Notes under the pieces: model-generated | Databases searched by the model: none | The model's input: the letters and a program-made list of their open reading frames with translations, nothing else | What the model was told of the DNA's origin: nothing | Translations under genes and position numbers: made by a program | Assembly: GCF_019219825.1 (NCBI RefSeq) | Contig: NZ_JAHUXH010000023.1 | Coordinates: 1 to 64,000, forward strand | From: Streptomyces sp. TRM70350 | GTDB taxonomy: Bacteria > Actinomycetota > Actinomycetes > Streptomycetales > Streptomycetaceae | Direction: 5' to 3' | Length of the DNA: 64,000 nt | Shown: positions 8,571 through 16,672 of the stretch, piece after piece | Layout of the letters: each line of letters starts with the position of its first letter | Numbering within the stretch: the stretch's first letter is position 1

Positions 8571-9155
8571 TCAGCGCTTGCCCACGAGCTTCCACGCCGC
8601 GGGCAGCAGCCCCATCGCCAGCGCCGCCTTCACCGCGTCCCCGATCAGGAACGGCGTGAGCCCGGCCGCGATCGCGGCGGAGGCGGACATGCCGGTGGCG
8701 AGGGCCAGATACGGGACGCCGACGGCGTAGATGACCGCCTCGCCCAGGAGCATCGCGCCCGCCATCCGCCACGGGGAGCGGTCGGCGCCCCGCCGGGCGA
8801 GTGCGCCGACGGCGGTGGCGGCCAGCAGCAGGCCGATGACGTAACCGAAGGACGGGGCGGCCGCGCCCGAGCCGCCGTCCGCGAACCACGGCACACCGGC
8901 GACACCGGCGAGCGCGTACAGCGCGAGCGAGAGGAAGCCGCGCCCGGCGCCGAGGGCGGTGCCGACGAGCAGCGCGGCGAAGGTCTGGCCGGTCACCGGC
9001 ACCGGGGTGCCCGGGATCGGCACGGCGAGCTGGGCCGCGAGGCCGGTGAGCACGGCGCCGCCCAGGACGAGCGCGACGTCGCGGACGCGGGAGGCGGGGA
9101 GCAGGTCGGCGAGGACCTGGCCCGGGCGAAGGGGGGCGGCGGCAGCGGTGCTCAT
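8571..9155 (-). CDS. bioY: BioY biotin ECF-transporter S component
   Basis: 194 residues from the ATG at 9155, with GGAG just upstream. Six hydrophobic segments and the BioY signature region (AQLAVPIPGTPVPVTGQTFA and PLALA/ALYALAGVAGVPWFA-type stretches) identify it. BioY binds biotin in the membrane and imports it with the EcfA/EcfT energising module, which is not in this window; solitary BioY proteins are common. The gene is convergent with the sortase substrate gene and divergent from the second permease. Confidence 0.93.
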   Translation of the reverse strand: MSTAAAAPLRPGQVLADLLPASRVRDVALVLGGAVLTGLAAQLAVPIPGTPVPVTGQTFAALLVGTALGAGRGFLSLALYALAGVAGVPWFADGGSGAAAPSFGYVIGLLLAATAVGALARRGADRSPWRMAGAMLLGEAVIYAVGVPYLALATGMSASAAIAAGLTPFLIGDAVKAALAMGLLPAAWKLVGKR

Positions 9156-9463
9156 GGGGACTCCGCGTAGTGAGGGCGGTTCGGGACACCGTGACGCTAA
9201 CCCAGCGCACCGGGGCCGACCACCGTCACCGCCCGACAAAGGCGCGAGCGCGGCTGTGGTGGGCTCCTTACAAAGAGTGGTGGTTACACGTGAACGGGCG
9301 TGATACCGGTCACTGAGGTGGCGACGTGTGGCTCACTCGGGAGGGGCGAGACGGGGTCTGTAGGGTCTCGCCAAATGGGCGGACACGGGGAACGCCACCC
9401 CGGCCTCTACACTCCGTACGGTTGTCCCCCCTTACCCCCTCACGTACTGGACGAGCCGCGCCC
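9156..9463. promoter_or_regulatory. Divergent promoter region between bioY and the second permease
   Basis: 308 bases without a supported gene. It contains the leader of bioY on the minus strand and of the permease on the plus strand. A CACGTG hexamer sits near 9287 and AT-richer bases around 9265-9310. I could not recognise a BirA/BioQ-type operator or riboswitch. Confidence 0.35.
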
Positions 9464-10843
9464 ATGTCCCGCACCACCCCCGTTGAGGCCCCGCCCGAGG
9501 CGGACGCCTCCCTGTCCCACGGACTCAAGCAGCGCCACCTGTCGATGATCGCCCTCGGTGGCGTGATCGGCGCCGGGCTGTTCGTCGGCTCCGGCGCGGG
9601 CATCGCCGCCGCCGGGCCGTCGATCGTCGTCGCCTACATCCTCTCCGGCCTCCTGGTGATGCTGGTGATGCGCATGCTGGGCGAGATGTCGGCCGCGTAT
9701 CCGTCGTCGGGGTCGTTCTCCGCGCATGCCGAGCGGGCGATCGGGCCGTGGGCCGGGTTCACCGCGGGCTGGGCGTTCTGGGTGCTGCTGTGCACGGCCG
9801 TCGGGCTGGAGGGCATCGGCGCCGCGAAGATCGTCAGCGGCTGGCTGCCGGGCACACCGGAGTGGGCCTGGGTGGCGCTGTTCATGCTGGTGTTCTGCGG
9901 GGCGAACCTCGCCGCCGTGAAGAACTTCGGGGAGTTCGAGTTCTGGTTCGCCGCCCTGAAGGTCGGCGCGATCTCACTGTTCCTGGTGCTGGGCGTGCTG
10001 GCGATCGCGGGTCTCCTGCCCGGTACGGACTCCCCCGGCACGAGCAATCTGACGGACTTCATGCCGGGCGGCGGCGAGGGGCTGGTGATCGGCCTGCTCG
10101 CCTCGGTGTTCGCGTACGGCGGCCTGGAGACCGTCACCATCGCGGCGGCCGAGTCGGAGGACCCGGTGCGGGGCGTGGCGAGCGCGGTCCGTACGGCGAT
10201 GTGGCGCATCGCGCTGTTCTACATCGGCTCGATGGCGGTCGTCGTCACCCTCGTCCCGTGGGACTCGAAGGCCGTCGTCGAGAGCGGCCCGTACGTCGCC
10301 ACCCTCGACCACCTCGGCATCCCGGGCGCCGGGCAACTGATGAACGTGGTGGTGCTGGTCGCGCTGCTGAGCGCGATGAACGCCAACATCTACGGCGCCT
10401 CGCGCATCGCCTACTCGCTGGTGCGGCGCGGACAGGGGCCGAAGGCGCTGGGCCGGGTGTCGGGCGGGGTGCCGCGGATCGCGGTGCTCGCGTCGTGCTT
10501 CTTCGGCTTCGTGTGCGTGGCGCTCAGCTACTGGCGGCCGGACGACGTCTTCCCCTGGCTGCTGAACATGATCGGCGCGGTCATCCTGGTCGTCTGGATC
10601 TTCATCGCCGTCTCGCAGCTGCGGCTGCGCCGCCGGCTGGAGCGGGAGGCGCCCGGGAAGCTGGTCGTGCGGATGTGGGCGTTCCCGGTGCTGACCTGGG
10701 TGGCGCTGGCGGGCATGGCGGCGATCTTCGTCCTGATGGCCCGGGAGCCGGACACGCGGGTGCAGTTGTACTCGACGGGCGGGATGACCCTGTTCCTGGC
10801 GGCCGTCGGCTACGCCTGGCAGCGGGGACGCGCCCGGCGCTGA
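9464..10843 (+). CDS. APC-superfamily amino acid permease, paralogue
   Basis: 459 residues, start ATG at 9464. It shares HLSMIALGGVIGAGLFVGSG, MRMLGEMSAAYPSSGSF and GPWAGFTAGW with the permease at 4424, so the two are paralogues separated by only three genes. Twelve hydrophobic segments are visible. It is likely a proton-coupled amino acid importer; substrate unknown. A strong hairpin terminator follows 20 bases after its stop. Confidence 0.9.
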   Translation: MSRTTPVEAPPEADASLSHGLKQRHLSMIALGGVIGAGLFVGSGAGIAAAGPSIVVAYILSGLLVMLVMRMLGEMSAAYPSSGSFSAHAERAIGPWAGFTAGWAFWVLLCTAVGLEGIGAAKIVSGWLPGTPEWAWVALFMLVFCGANLAAVKNFGEFEFWFAALKVGAISLFLVLGVLAIAGLLPGTDSPGTSNLTDFMPGGGEGLVIGLLASVFAYGGLETVTIAAAESEDPVRGVASAVRTAMWRIALFYIGSMAVVVTLVPWDSKAVVESGPYVATLDHLGIPGAGQLMNVVVLVALLSAMNANIYGASRIAYSLVRRGQGPKALGRVSGGVPRIAVLASCFFGFVCVALSYWRPDDVFPWLLNMIGAVILVVWIFIAVSQLRLRRRLEREAPGKLVVRMWAFPVLTWVALAGMAAIFVLMAREPDTRVQLYSTGGMTLFLAAVGYAWQRGRARR

Positions 10844-10861
10844 CACCGGACGACTGTCCGA

Positions 10862-10897
10862 AAGGCCCCCACGCGCACGCGTGGGGGCCTTCTTCTT
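10862..10897 (+). terminator. Rho-independent-type terminator after the permease
   Basis: Perfect 11-bp stem GGCCCCCACGC / GCGTGGGGGCC with a four-base loop at 10864-10889, followed by TTCTTCTT. The AA before and TT after extend the pairing. It isolates sodF from the permease. Confidence 0.85.
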
Positions 10898-10909
10898 GCT
10901 AGGTTGTAG

Positions 10910-10926
10910 TTGCAAGTCGCTTGCAA
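10910..10926. promoter_or_regulatory. TTGCAAG palindrome upstream of sodF (probable Nur box)
   Basis: The sequence TTGCAAG-TCG-CTTGCAA is a perfect 7-bp inverted repeat with a 3-base spacer, ending 23 bases before the sodF start. Nur, the nickel-responsive Fur-family repressor of Streptomyces, is known to repress sodF through a TTGCA-spaced palindrome when nickel is available and the nickel SOD is made. The match in sequence and position supports the same control here. Confidence 0.65.
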
Positions 10927-10949
10927 TAAGAGCCTCGGAGGGGACCTTC

Positions 10950-11591
10950 ATGCCCGTCTACACGCTGCCTGACCTGCCGTACGACTACTCCGCACTCGCC
11001 CCTGTGATCAGCCCCGAGATCATCGAGCTGCACCACGACAAGCACCACGCGGCCTATGTGAAGGGGGCGAACGACACGCTGGAGCAGCTCGCCGAGGCGC
11101 GGGACAAGGAGCAGTGGGGTTCGATCAACGGCCTGGAGAAGAACCTGGCCTTCCACCTCTCCGGGCACATCCTGCACTCCATCTACTGGCACAACATGAC
11201 CGGCGACGGCGGCGGCGAGCCCCTGGAGAAGGACGGCGTGGGTGAGCTGGCGGACGCGATCGCCGAGTCCTTCGGGTCGTTCGCGAACTTCAAGGCGCAG
11301 CTGTCCAAGGCCGCGGCCACCACGCAGGGCTCCGGGTGGGGCGTACTGGCGTATGAGCCGCTCAGCGGCCGCCTCATCGTCGAGCAGGTGTACGACCACC
11401 AGGGCAATGTCGGGCAGGGTGCCACGCCGATCCTGGTCTTCGACGCCTGGGAGCACGCCTTCTACCTGCAGTACAGGAACCAGAAGGTCGACTTCGTCGA
11501 GGCCATGTGGCGGGTCGTCAACTGGCAGGACGTGGCGAGGCGTTACGAGGCGGCCAAGTCCCGCACGGACGTGCTGCTGCTGGCGCCCTGA
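10950..11591 (+). CDS. sodF: Iron superoxide dismutase
   Basis: 213 residues from the ATG at 10950, with GGAGGGG six bases upstream. It begins MPVYTLPDLPYDYSAL. Metal ligands are visible as the histidine in ELHHDKHHAAYV, the histidine in HILHSIYWHNM, and D and H in DAWEHAFYLQY. The GSGWGVLAYEP and VYDHQGN regions are typical of actinobacterial Fe/Mn-type enzymes. It dismutates superoxide in the cytoplasm. Monocistronic: a terminator lies on each side. Known biology in S. coelicolor also involves an sRNA from the sodN 3' end pairing with the sodF leader; the leader here retains the GGAGGGGACC stretch. Confidence 0.95.
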   Translation: MPVYTLPDLPYDYSALAPVISPEIIELHHDKHHAAYVKGANDTLEQLAEARDKEQWGSINGLEKNLAFHLSGHILHSIYWHNMTGDGGGEPLEKDGVGELADAIAESFGSFANFKAQLSKAAATTQGSGWGVLAYEPLSGRLIVEQVYDHQGNVGQGATPILVFDAWEHAFYLQYRNQKVDFVEAMWRVVNWQDVARRYEAAKSRTDVLLLAP

Positions 11592-11660
11592 GCGCGCCGT
11601 CCCTGATCGTCCTGCCTCGTGATCGTCTTCTCACCTTTCACGCGGGCAGGCGGATGAGAG

Positions 11661-11697
11661 GAGGCCCCCGCGAGGACGTGACTCGCGGGGGGCCTCT
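11661..11697 (+). terminator. Terminator after sodF
   Basis: Hairpin with arms GAGGCCCCCGCGAG and CTCGCGGGGGGCCTC around a seven-base loop; the right arm has one bulged G. It lies 70 bases after the sodF stop. Confidence 0.7.
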
Positions 11698-11732
11698 GCT
11701 GATCCGCCGGACAGGCGCTAGTCTCCCGGGCC

Positions 11733-11939
11733 ATGCCGGATACCAAGCACTGCCCCAACTGCGGCGGTACGCTGCAGGATTTCCGCAGGGTCACCGCGGC
11801 GGAGGAGTCCTTCATCGCCGGTCGCGTCGGGATCAAGGACGCCCCGGGCTACTGGCGCTGCGCCAACGGCGGGTGCCTGTGGGTCCAGCCGTACTTCAAC
11901 CAGGCCAAGGGCTTCAGTCTCCCCGAGTCCTTCAGGTGA
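11733..11939 (+). CDS. Small zinc-ribbon-like protein, unknown function
   Basis: 68 residues starting MPDTKHCPNCGGTLQDF. A CPNC pair and a later CANGGC pair could bind one zinc ion. The middle is charged, with ITAAEESFIAG-like spacing, and the chain ends in LPESFR. No catalytic motif is visible. Convergent with the DsbA-like gene, 9 bases apart. It looks real because codon bias is strong and the cysteine pairs are well placed, but I do not recognise a named family. Confidence 0.7.
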   Translation: MPDTKHCPNCGGTLQDFRRVTAAEESFIAGRVGIKDAPGYWRCANGGCLWVQPYFNQAKGFSLPESFR

Positions 11940-11948
11940 CCGGGCGCC

Positions 11949-12587
11949 TCACAGGTTGCTGAAGTCGGGGCCCTTGGTGCGGGTGCGCTTGATTTCGTAG
12001 AAGCCGGGGACCGAGGCCACCGCGAGGGTGCCGTCCCAGAGCCGGGCGGCCTCCTCGCCCTTGGGGGCGGGGGTGACGACCGGGCCGAAGAAGGCGACCT
12101 CCTCGCCGTCGGGGCCGGGGACCGAGATGACCGGCGTGCCGACCTCCTGGCCGACCTTGTCGATGCCCTCCTTGTGGGAGGCGCGCAGCTCGGGCTCGTA
12201 AGGGGTGGAGTCCCAGTGGTCCAGGAGGGACTCGGGCAGGCCCACGTCCTTCAGGGCGGCGGCGACCGTCTCCTTCTCCGGGCCCTGTTCCCGGTTGTGG
12301 ATGCGGGTGCCGAGCGCGGTGTAGAGGTCGCCGAGCACCTCGGCGCCGTGCTCCTGCTGCGCCGCGATGACGACCCGTACCGGGCCCCACGCCTTGGTGG
12401 CGAGCATCTCGCGGTACTCCTCGGGGAGTTCGTCCAGCTTGTCCTCGTTCAGCACGGCAAGGCTCATGAGATGCCAGCGGACCTCGATGTCACGGACCTT
12501 CTCCACCTCCAGCACCCAGCGGGAGGTCATCCAGGCCCAGGGGCACAGCGGGTCGAACCAGAAGTCGACGGGGGTCTTGTCCGACAT
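11949..12587 (-). CDS. DsbA-like mycothiol-dependent oxidoreductase (Rv2466c type)
   Basis: 212 residues from the ATG at 12587, with GAGGAGAGAA upstream; an in-frame ATG four codons earlier lies inside that site. The N-terminus VDFWFDPLCPWAWMTSRW is a thioredoxin-fold active site with a CPWA motif and a single cysteine. GTPVISV is the cis-Pro loop. The Rv2466c family uses mycothiol and can reduce nitro compounds. Here the second active-site cysteine is absent (CPWA, not CPWC), which fits mycothiolated single-cysteine members. Divergent from the first aminopeptidase. Confidence 0.85.
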   Translation of the reverse strand: MSDKTPVDFWFDPLCPWAWMTSRWVLEVEKVRDIEVRWHLMSLAVLNEDKLDELPEEYREMLATKAWGPVRVVIAAQQEHGAEVLGDLYTALGTRIHNREQGPEKETVAAALKDVGLPESLLDHWDSTPYEPELRASHKEGIDKVGQEVGTPVISVPGPDGEEVAFFGPVVTPAPKGEEAARLWDGTLAVASVPGFYEIKRTRTKGPDFSNL

Positions 12588-12734
12588 TTCTCTCCTCATG
12601 AGGAAGCGATTCTCCCGGGGAATGTCCGCACAACACCGCCGCTCGTCCCACCATTCCCGGCTGCCCCGGGTCAGCAGCGCGTGGCAGGATCGGTGCTGTC
12701 CGCATACTGATCACCACCCGAGGGAGTGCCGCCC

Positions 12735-15317
12735 GTGCCCGGTGAGAATCTGTCCCGCGACGAGGCCCGGGAGCGGGCCGCCCTGCTGTCCGTCGACGGG
12801 TACGACGTGTTCCTCGACGTGCGTTCCGCCGTCGGCGACGGGGACGGTGAGTCGCGCACCTTCCGCTCGGTCACCACGATCCGGTTCCGCTGTGCCGAGC
12901 CGGGCGCGGCGAGCTTCGCGGACCTGATCGCGCCGAGCGTCACCGCCGTCTCCCTCAACGGCCGCGACCTCGACCCCAGCGAGGTCTTCGACGGCTCCCG
13001 GATCTGGCTCGAGGACCTCGCCGCCGACAACGAGCTGATCGTCGACGCCGAGTGCGCCTACTCCCGCACCGGCGAGGGCCTGCACCGCTTCGTCGACCCG
13101 GAGGACGGCGAGGTGTACCTGTACACGCAGTACGAGCCCGCCGACTCCCGGCGTGTCTTCGCGGGCTTCGAGCAGCCGGACCTGAAGGCGCCCTTCCGCT
13201 TCGAGGTGCGGGCGCCCGAGGGCTGGACGGTGTGGAGCAACGGCGCCGGACAGCGCGCCGACGGGGTGTGGCGGTTCGCGGAGACGAAGCCGATCTCGAC
13301 GTACATCACCTGCGTGGTGGCAGGCCCGTACCACCACGTCACGGACTCCTACACCCGCACGTTCGACGACGGTACGCGGCTGGAGATCCCGCTCGGCGCG
13401 ATGTGCCGCAAGGGCCTCGCCCCCTACTTCGACGCCGACGACGTCTTCCTGGTCACCAAGCAGGGCCTGGACTTCTTCCACGACCACTTCGACTACCCGT
13501 ACCCGTTCGGCAAGTACGACCAGGCGTTCGTGCCCGAGTACAACCTGGGCGCGATGGAGAACCCGGGGCTGGTGACCTTCCGGGAGGAGTTCATCTTCCG
13601 CGGGAAGGTGACGCAGGCGTCCTACGAGCACCGGGCCAACGTCGTCCTGCACGAGATGGCGCACATGTGGTTCGGCGACCTGGTCACCATGGAGTGGTGG
13701 GACGACCTGTGGCTGAAGGAGTCCTTCGCGGACTTCATGGGCTCGTTCGCGCAGGTCGGCGCCACCCGCTTCAAGGACGGCTGGATCACCTTCGCCAACC
13801 GCCGCAAGTCCTGGGCCTACCGCGCCGACCAGCTCCCCTCCACCCACCCCGTCACCGCCGACATCCGCGACCTGCAGGACGCCAAGCTCAACTTCGACGG
13901 CATCACCTACGCCAAGGGCGCCTCCGTGCTCAAGCAGCTGGTGGCGTACGTCGGTCAGGACGCGTTCCTGGAGGGCGCGCGGCGTTACTTCAAGCGGCAC
14001 GCGTACGGCAACACGCGCCTCGGTGACCTGCTGTCGGTGCTGGAGGAGACCAGTGGGCGGGACATGGGGGCGTGGGCGCGTTCCTGGCTGCAGACGGCCG
14101 GGGTCAACTCCCTCACCCCGCAGGTCCTGCTGGACGCGCGGGGCCGGATCGACGAGCTGGCGGTGGTGCAGGAGGCCGCTGTTGTCGCCCCGGCGGAGCA
14201 CCCCGAGCTGCGGCCGCACCGGGTCGCGGTAGGGCTGTACCGGCGTACGGACGCGGGGGCGCTGGAGCGGTACGCGCGCGCCGAGGTGGACGTGCACGGT
14301 GCGCGGACGGTCGTGGCGGAGCTGACCGGCGCGCAGGAGCCCGAGCTGGTGCTGGTCAACGACGACGACCTGACGTACTGCAAGATCCGCCTGGACGAGA
14401 CGTCCCTCGACACGCTGCGCGAGCACCTGGGCGCGCTGACCGACCCGCTGGCGCGCGCCCTGTGCTGGTCGGCGCTGTGGAACATGACCCGGGACGCGCT
14501 GCTGCCGGCGCGGGACTTCGTGGACCTGGTGCTGCGGTTCGGTGGGCGGGAGTCCGACATCGGGGTGCTGCAGATGCTGCACGCCTGGGCCGAGTCGGCG
14601 CTGGTGCACTACGCGGCGCCCGACTGGCGCGAGACGGGAGGCCGTTTGCTCGCCGAGGGTGCCGAGCGCGAGCTGTACGACGCCGAGCCGGGCAGCGAGC
14701 ACCAGCTGGCGTGGGCCCGCTTCTACGCGCGCGTGACCGAGGATCCGGCCGGTCTGCAGCTGCTGCGGGACCTGCTGGACGGCACGGCGGTCATCGAGGG
14801 GCTGGACGTCGACCAGGAGCTGCGGTGGGCGTTCCTGGAGCCGCTGGCCGCGCACGGGGTCGCGGACGAGAAGGTGCTGGCCGAGGAACTGGCCCGGGAC
14901 GACACCGCCTCCGGCAGGCGCCACCAGGTGCGCTGCCTGGCCGCCCGCCCGTCTCCGGCGGTCAAGGCGCAGGCGTGGGCGCAGGTCGTGGAGTCCGACG
15001 CGCTGTCCAACGCGCTGGTCGAGGCGACGATCGCGGGCTTCGCGCAGGCCTCGCAGCGACAGCTGCTCGCGCCGTACACCGAGAAGTACTTCGCCGCCAT
15101 CGAGCGGGTGTGGACCGAGCGGTCGATCCAGATCGGCATGGACGTGGTGCGCGGGCTGTTCCCGGCGCTGCAGGACTCGCCGGAGACGCTGGCGGCGACG
15201 GACGCGTGGCTGGCGGCGCACGAGGGTGCCGCCCCGGCCCTGCGCCGGCTGGTGCTGGAGGCCCGGGACGATCTGGCGCGGGCGCTGCGGGGGCAGGAGT
15301 GCGACGCGCGCGCGTGA
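12735..15317 (+). CDS. M1-family aminopeptidase N, paralogue 1
   Basis: 860 residues. I chose the GTG at 12735 because GAGGGAG lies eight bases upstream and because MPGENLSRDEA matches the start of the paralogue at 31053 (MPGTNLTREEA). Exopeptidase motif LGAMENPGL and zinc site HEMAHMWFGDLVTMEWWDDLWLKESF-type region, with HExxH and a downstream Glu, are intact. It is a cytosolic zinc aminopeptidase removing N-terminal residues. A second M1 gene of nearly the same length lies 16 kb away, closer to asd. The C-terminal ERAP1-like helical domain (about 520-840) is complete. A terminator follows at 15411. Confidence 0.93.
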   Translation: MPGENLSRDEARERAALLSVDGYDVFLDVRSAVGDGDGESRTFRSVTTIRFRCAEPGAASFADLIAPSVTAVSLNGRDLDPSEVFDGSRIWLEDLAADNELIVDAECAYSRTGEGLHRFVDPEDGEVYLYTQYEPADSRRVFAGFEQPDLKAPFRFEVRAPEGWTVWSNGAGQRADGVWRFAETKPISTYITCVVAGPYHHVTDSYTRTFDDGTRLEIPLGAMCRKGLAPYFDADDVFLVTKQGLDFFHDHFDYPYPFGKYDQAFVPEYNLGAMENPGLVTFREEFIFRGKVTQASYEHRANVVLHEMAHMWFGDLVTMEWWDDLWLKESFADFMGSFAQVGATRFKDGWITFANRRKSWAYRADQLPSTHPVTADIRDLQDAKLNFDGITYAKGASVLKQLVAYVGQDAFLEGARRYFKRHAYGNTRLGDLLSVLEETSGRDMGAWARSWLQTAGVNSLTPQVLLDARGRIDELAVVQEAAVVAPAEHPELRPHRVAVGLYRRTDAGALERYARAEVDVHGARTVVAELTGAQEPELVLVNDDDLTYCKIRLDETSLDTLREHLGALTDPLARALCWSALWNMTRDALLPARDFVDLVLRFGGRESDIGVLQMLHAWAESALVHYAAPDWRETGGRLLAEGAERELYDAEPGSEHQLAWARFYARVTEDPAGLQLLRDLLDGTAVIEGLDVDQELRWAFLEPLAAHGVADEKVLAEELARDDTASGRRHQVRCLAARPSPAVKAQAWAQVVESDALSNALVEATIAGFAQASQRQLLAPYTEKYFAAIERVWTERSIQIGMDVVRGLFPALQDSPETLAATDAWLAAHEGAAPALRRLVLEARDDLARALRGQECDARA

Positions 15318-15410
15318 GCCACGAGGCAGTGGCGGGCGGCTGACCAGCAGCTTTGGCCTGAGCTTGGGCCGTTGGTCACCGTTACGAAATTCCGGCAACA
15401 GGAGCCGTAA

Positions 15411-15444
15411 CCCCTGGTCCGCACCTGAACGGACCAGGGGTTTT
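15411..15444 (+). terminator. Terminator after the first aminopeptidase
   Basis: Perfect 11-bp stem CCCCTGGTCCG / CGGACCAGGGG with an eight-base loop, followed by TTTT. Confidence 0.85.
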
Positions 15445-15556
15445 CGCCGCCCATTCGGCATCCGAACACGCGTCCTTTAGGGAGGTGTTGTCCTGTTTTG
15501 TCGACGGCCGTGTAACAACGGTTAAGGGGCGCGTCGGGCGCGGGAATCCCCGGGTC

Positions 15557-16594
15557 ATGAACCACGACACCCCGCTCTCCCCCCGCCCCCTGCACCACCT
15601 GTCCGACGGCCGGCGTCGGGTCATGACGGCCGCCCAGCTGCGGGCGCACGGTGTCTCGGCCGCCGAGGCGAACGAGCACTGCAAGCCCGGCGGTCCCTGG
15701 CAGCAGATCCTCCCGGGCGTCTACCTGCTCCACCCCGGCCCGCCCACCAGCGAGGAGCGGCTGCACGCGGTGCTGATGTACGCCGCCCGGGAGACCTCGT
15801 CCGGCGTCCCGGCCCAGCCCGGCGGCGAGGAGGAACTGCGCCCGCCGTACCGGGACGCGATGATCACCGGCCTCGCCGCGCTGAACCTGCACGGCTTCGC
15901 CGCCGTCCCCCCGCTGCTCTCCCTGGACCGCATCGACGTCCTGGTCCCCCGGCTGCGCCGGCTCCGCTCGACGGGCTGCGTCCGCGTGCTGCGCACCCCC
16001 GCGCTGCCCACGCCGCAAGCGCGCACGGGCCTGCCGGTCGCGCCGGTGCCGCGCGCCCTGGCGGACGCGGTGGCCGACCTCGCGGACGCGGCGGCGGTGC
16101 GGCGGCTGCTCACCGAGGCGGTGCGCGGCGGTCACTGCGAACCGGCGGCGATCGTCCGGGAGCTGAACCAGGCCAGGCTGCTGAGCCGCCCGCACGTGGT
16201 CGACGCCGTGGACTCGCTGCTGGCGGAGGGGCGGGCGATCGCGGAGGACCGCCTGTACCGCATGGTCCGGGAGTACGGCCTGCCCGACCCGGTGTGGAAC
16301 GTCGACCTGCGCCTGCCCGGCGGCCCGCACCTCGGCGGCCTGGACGCCTACTGGCCGGAGCACGCCGTGGCGGTGGAGCTGGACACCAGGGCGCCGCGCC
16401 AGGACGAGGACGCGTTGTGGTCGGAGTACGTCCGCAAGCGTGAGCACCTGGAGCGGCTGGGCATCACGGTCGTACACATCACGCCGAAGAAGCTGCGCGA
16501 CGCGATGGAGCAGCAGGCGACGGTGGTGCGCACGGCTTTGATGGCGTCGGCGGAGCGGGATCCGGCGGCGTATGTGGTGGTGCTGCCCCGGTAG
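15557..16594 (+). CDS. AbiEi-antitoxin-like N-terminus with DUF559/Vsr-like nuclease fold
   Basis: 345 residues from the ATG at 15557. The first part (MTAAQLRAHGVSAAEANEHC, then WQQILPGVYLLHPGPP) resembles the winged-helix N-terminus of AbiEi-type antitoxins. The last 90 residues contain DAYWPEHAVAVELDTRAP, then KREHLERLGITVVHITPKKL, the pattern of Vsr/DUF559 restriction-like folds with an ELD acidic pair. No AbiEii toxin partner is adjacent. It may be an orphan regulator or defence remnant; function unproven. The ribosome binding site is weak, so the start could be elsewhere. Confidence 0.65.
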   Translation: MNHDTPLSPRPLHHLSDGRRRVMTAAQLRAHGVSAAEANEHCKPGGPWQQILPGVYLLHPGPPTSEERLHAVLMYAARETSSGVPAQPGGEEELRPPYRDAMITGLAALNLHGFAAVPPLLSLDRIDVLVPRLRRLRSTGCVRVLRTPALPTPQARTGLPVAPVPRALADAVADLADAAAVRRLLTEAVRGGHCEPAAIVRELNQARLLSRPHVVDAVDSLLAEGRAIAEDRLYRMVREYGLPDPVWNVDLRLPGGPHLGGLDAYWPEHAVAVELDTRAPRQDEDALWSEYVRKREHLERLGITVVHITPKKLRDAMEQQATVVRTALMASAERDPAAYVVVLPR

Positions 16595-16624
16595 TGACGG
16601 ACCGGGGCAGGCATCAGGAGGGGA

Positions 16625-16665
16625 GAGGAGGGGCCGTCCGGGCGGACACCGGGCGGCCCCTCCTC
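16625..16665. terminator. Bidirectional terminator between convergent genes
   Basis: 12-bp arms GAGGAGGGGCCG and CGGCCCCTCCTC (16625-16636 and 16654-16665) around a 17-base loop, between the AbiEi-like gene and the serine carboxypeptidase. No clear T run. Confidence 0.6.
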
Positions 16666-16672
16666 GTCTGCG

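Noticed and set aside
15345..15410. Possible tRNA gene before the 15411 terminator
   Set aside because: No cloverleaf and no T-loop consensus could be folded.
12711..15461. A 916-codon minus-strand frame
   Set aside because: Antisense to the first aminopeptidase N; no recognisable protein features.
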